From the NCBI RefSeq assembly GCF_017356015.1, contig NZ_JAFIQV010000031.1:1-64000 (forward strand): 64,000 nt of DNA, read 5' to 3'. The stretch is from Azospirillum sp. SYSU D00513 (GTDB lineage Bacteria; Pseudomonadota; Alphaproteobacteria; Azospirillales; Azospirillaceae). The notes beneath the pieces were generated by a model. It searched no databases. It saw only the letters and a list, made by a program, of their open reading frames with translations, and was not told where the DNA came from. Shown one piece after another: positions 63,173 through 64,000 of this stretch (positions are counted from its first letter, which is position 1; every line of letters starts with the position of its first letter). Both the position numbers and the translations under genes were made by a program.

Positions 63173-64000
63173 TCACGCGATCATGTCGAGATAACCTTGG
63201 CCGACATGGTGCGGACCCTCGAAAGGGTTCGCCGTCCCGGCATGGTCAGAGCCGAAGTGTTTCAAGCTCATCGGCGTCAGTTCGAGATGATGCAGGTTGA
63301 ATGGATCGTGCCGGACGTCCTGTGCTTCACCATAAGCGCCGGCCACCGTTTGATTCTGGCCCGCAAGGTGGGCGTAAACGGTCTGCTGGCCAGGATCGAA
63401 GAAGCTTTTGTCGGCGTTCACGACCAGCGTGCCGTTCCACCACAGGTTCGCTTGGCCCCTGACCACGTCGCGGCCGTCCAGGGCGCCCTTGTCGTAGGTC
63501 ACGATGCCGTCGGTCGGCAGCACCGGCCTGCCGTTGATGACGATCTTGCTGATGTTCAGATTGCGGTCCACGCCGTTGACGACACCATCATTGTCGAATT
63601 GAATCTGAACTTTGTGGGCCTGAAGATCGGCGACATCGGTCTTGAAGGTGAAGTCCTTCGTGGTCGAGACCGTCGTGCCCTCGCCGATCTTCTTGCCGTC
63701 CACCAGCAGGGTGAAGTGCGCGTTGCCGGCGCCCTTCGCGCTCACCGTGATGCTGTCGGGCATGGTGTCCTGCACCGGGGCCGGAGGGGTGATGACCGGA
63801 GCGGGAGCCGTGCCGGCGTCCTGGTTCAGGTCCAGCTTGACGTTGTTCGCGCCGATGGACGCGGTCTTGGTGATGGTGCCGGGAATTCCGCCACCGGAGA
63901 AGGTCACCGTGTAGTTGCCCGCCGGCAGCTCCATCCCGTAGCCGCCGGACGTCCAGCTTGTGGCCTGGTAGGTGGTGCCGGCCGAAGAAACGGCTTTGAT
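63173..64000 (-). CDS. Secreted protein with carbohydrate-binding-like domain (5' truncated)
   Basis: At least 276 aa; the frame stays open to the window edge, so the N-terminus is missing. An internal Met is not taken as the start. The first part (about 20-60) resembles a fibronectin-like repeat (GNYTVTFSGGGIPGTITKTASIGANNV) of the type in extracellular CAP-domain proteins. A Pro/Ala linker follows. A beta-rich domain of about 100 residues (SITVSAKGAGNAHFTLLVDGKKIG; GVVNGVDRNLNISKIVINGRPV) looks like a calcium-dependent xylan-binding CBM60-type module. No family is assigned with certainty. Confidence 0.6.
   Translation of the reverse strand: MKAVSSAGTTYQATSWTSGGYGMELPAGNYTVTFSGGGIPGTITKTASIGANNVKLDLNQDAGTAPAPVITPPAPVQDTMPDSITVSAKGAGNAHFTLLVDGKKIGEGTTVSTTKDFTFKTDVADLQAHKVQIQFDNDGVVNGVDRNLNISKIVINGRPVLPTDGIVTYDKGALDGRDVVRGQANLWWNGTLVVNADKSFFDPGQQTVYAHLAGQNQTVAGAYGEAQDVRHDPFNLHHLELTPMSLKHFGSDHAGTANPFEGPHHVGQGYLDMIA

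Overview
The window is high-GC alphaproteobacterial DNA, most likely from an Azospirillum-type member of the Rhodospirillales. This rests on the 16S rRNA 5' end, dense GANTC sites at the origin, and the gene content (betaine catabolism, Bmp-type transporter, symporter-fused kinase). The genus is an inference. It appears to come from a secondary replicon (chromid or megaplasmid) rather than the main chromosome: a RepA-type initiator gene at 55.6-56.5 kb sits inside an array of about 14 iterons, while the same molecule carries an rRNA operon and core metabolic genes.

Layout. 0-0.5 kb: 5' end of a leftward 16S gene, its leader and promoter. 0.5-8.3 kb: HWE-type sensor kinase, then a leftward operon for a Bmp/Nup-type nucleoside or base ABC transporter ending in a CodA-like deaminase. 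8.4-18 kb: a symporter-fused hybrid histidine kinase, two paralogous TSUP exporters flanking a MocR regulator, an MHS-type MFS transporter and a LuxR response regulator. 18.2-23.4 kb: small housekeeping genes (two Uma2-family proteins, thioesterase, copper chaperone, glycosyltransferase, EAL protein).

23.4-51.2 kb is an almost complete glycine betaine catabolic island: GbcAB Rieske monooxygenase, OpuA/ProVWX-type importer, dimethylglycine demethylase DgcAB with dedicated EtfAB, sarcosine oxidase SoxBDAG, GlyA and SdaA. Together these take betaine through dimethylglycine, sarcosine, glycine and serine to pyruvate. A chemoreceptor and three AraC-family regulators (one GbdR-like) close the island. 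Three of its promoters (gbcA, dgcA, the gbdR-like gene) share a direct repeat TGCGACAG-N13-TGCGACAG with exact 21-bp periodicity, a candidate AraC-type operator not named by any annotation.

51.3-54.8 kb: a nucleotidyltransferase-fold protein, an EamA exporter and an orphan TRAP-type binding protein. 54.9-56.8 kb: the replication origin, with iterons, 22 GANTC (CcrM-type) sites, several overlapping iteron ends, and an AT-rich segment of three 12-bp repeats. 56.9-64 kb: surface polysaccharide and sulfate activation genes (galE, cysD, cysNC, rfbB, rfbD) and the 3' part of a secreted protein with a carbohydrate-binding-like domain. All functions are read from sequence motifs by eye; no database search was run.
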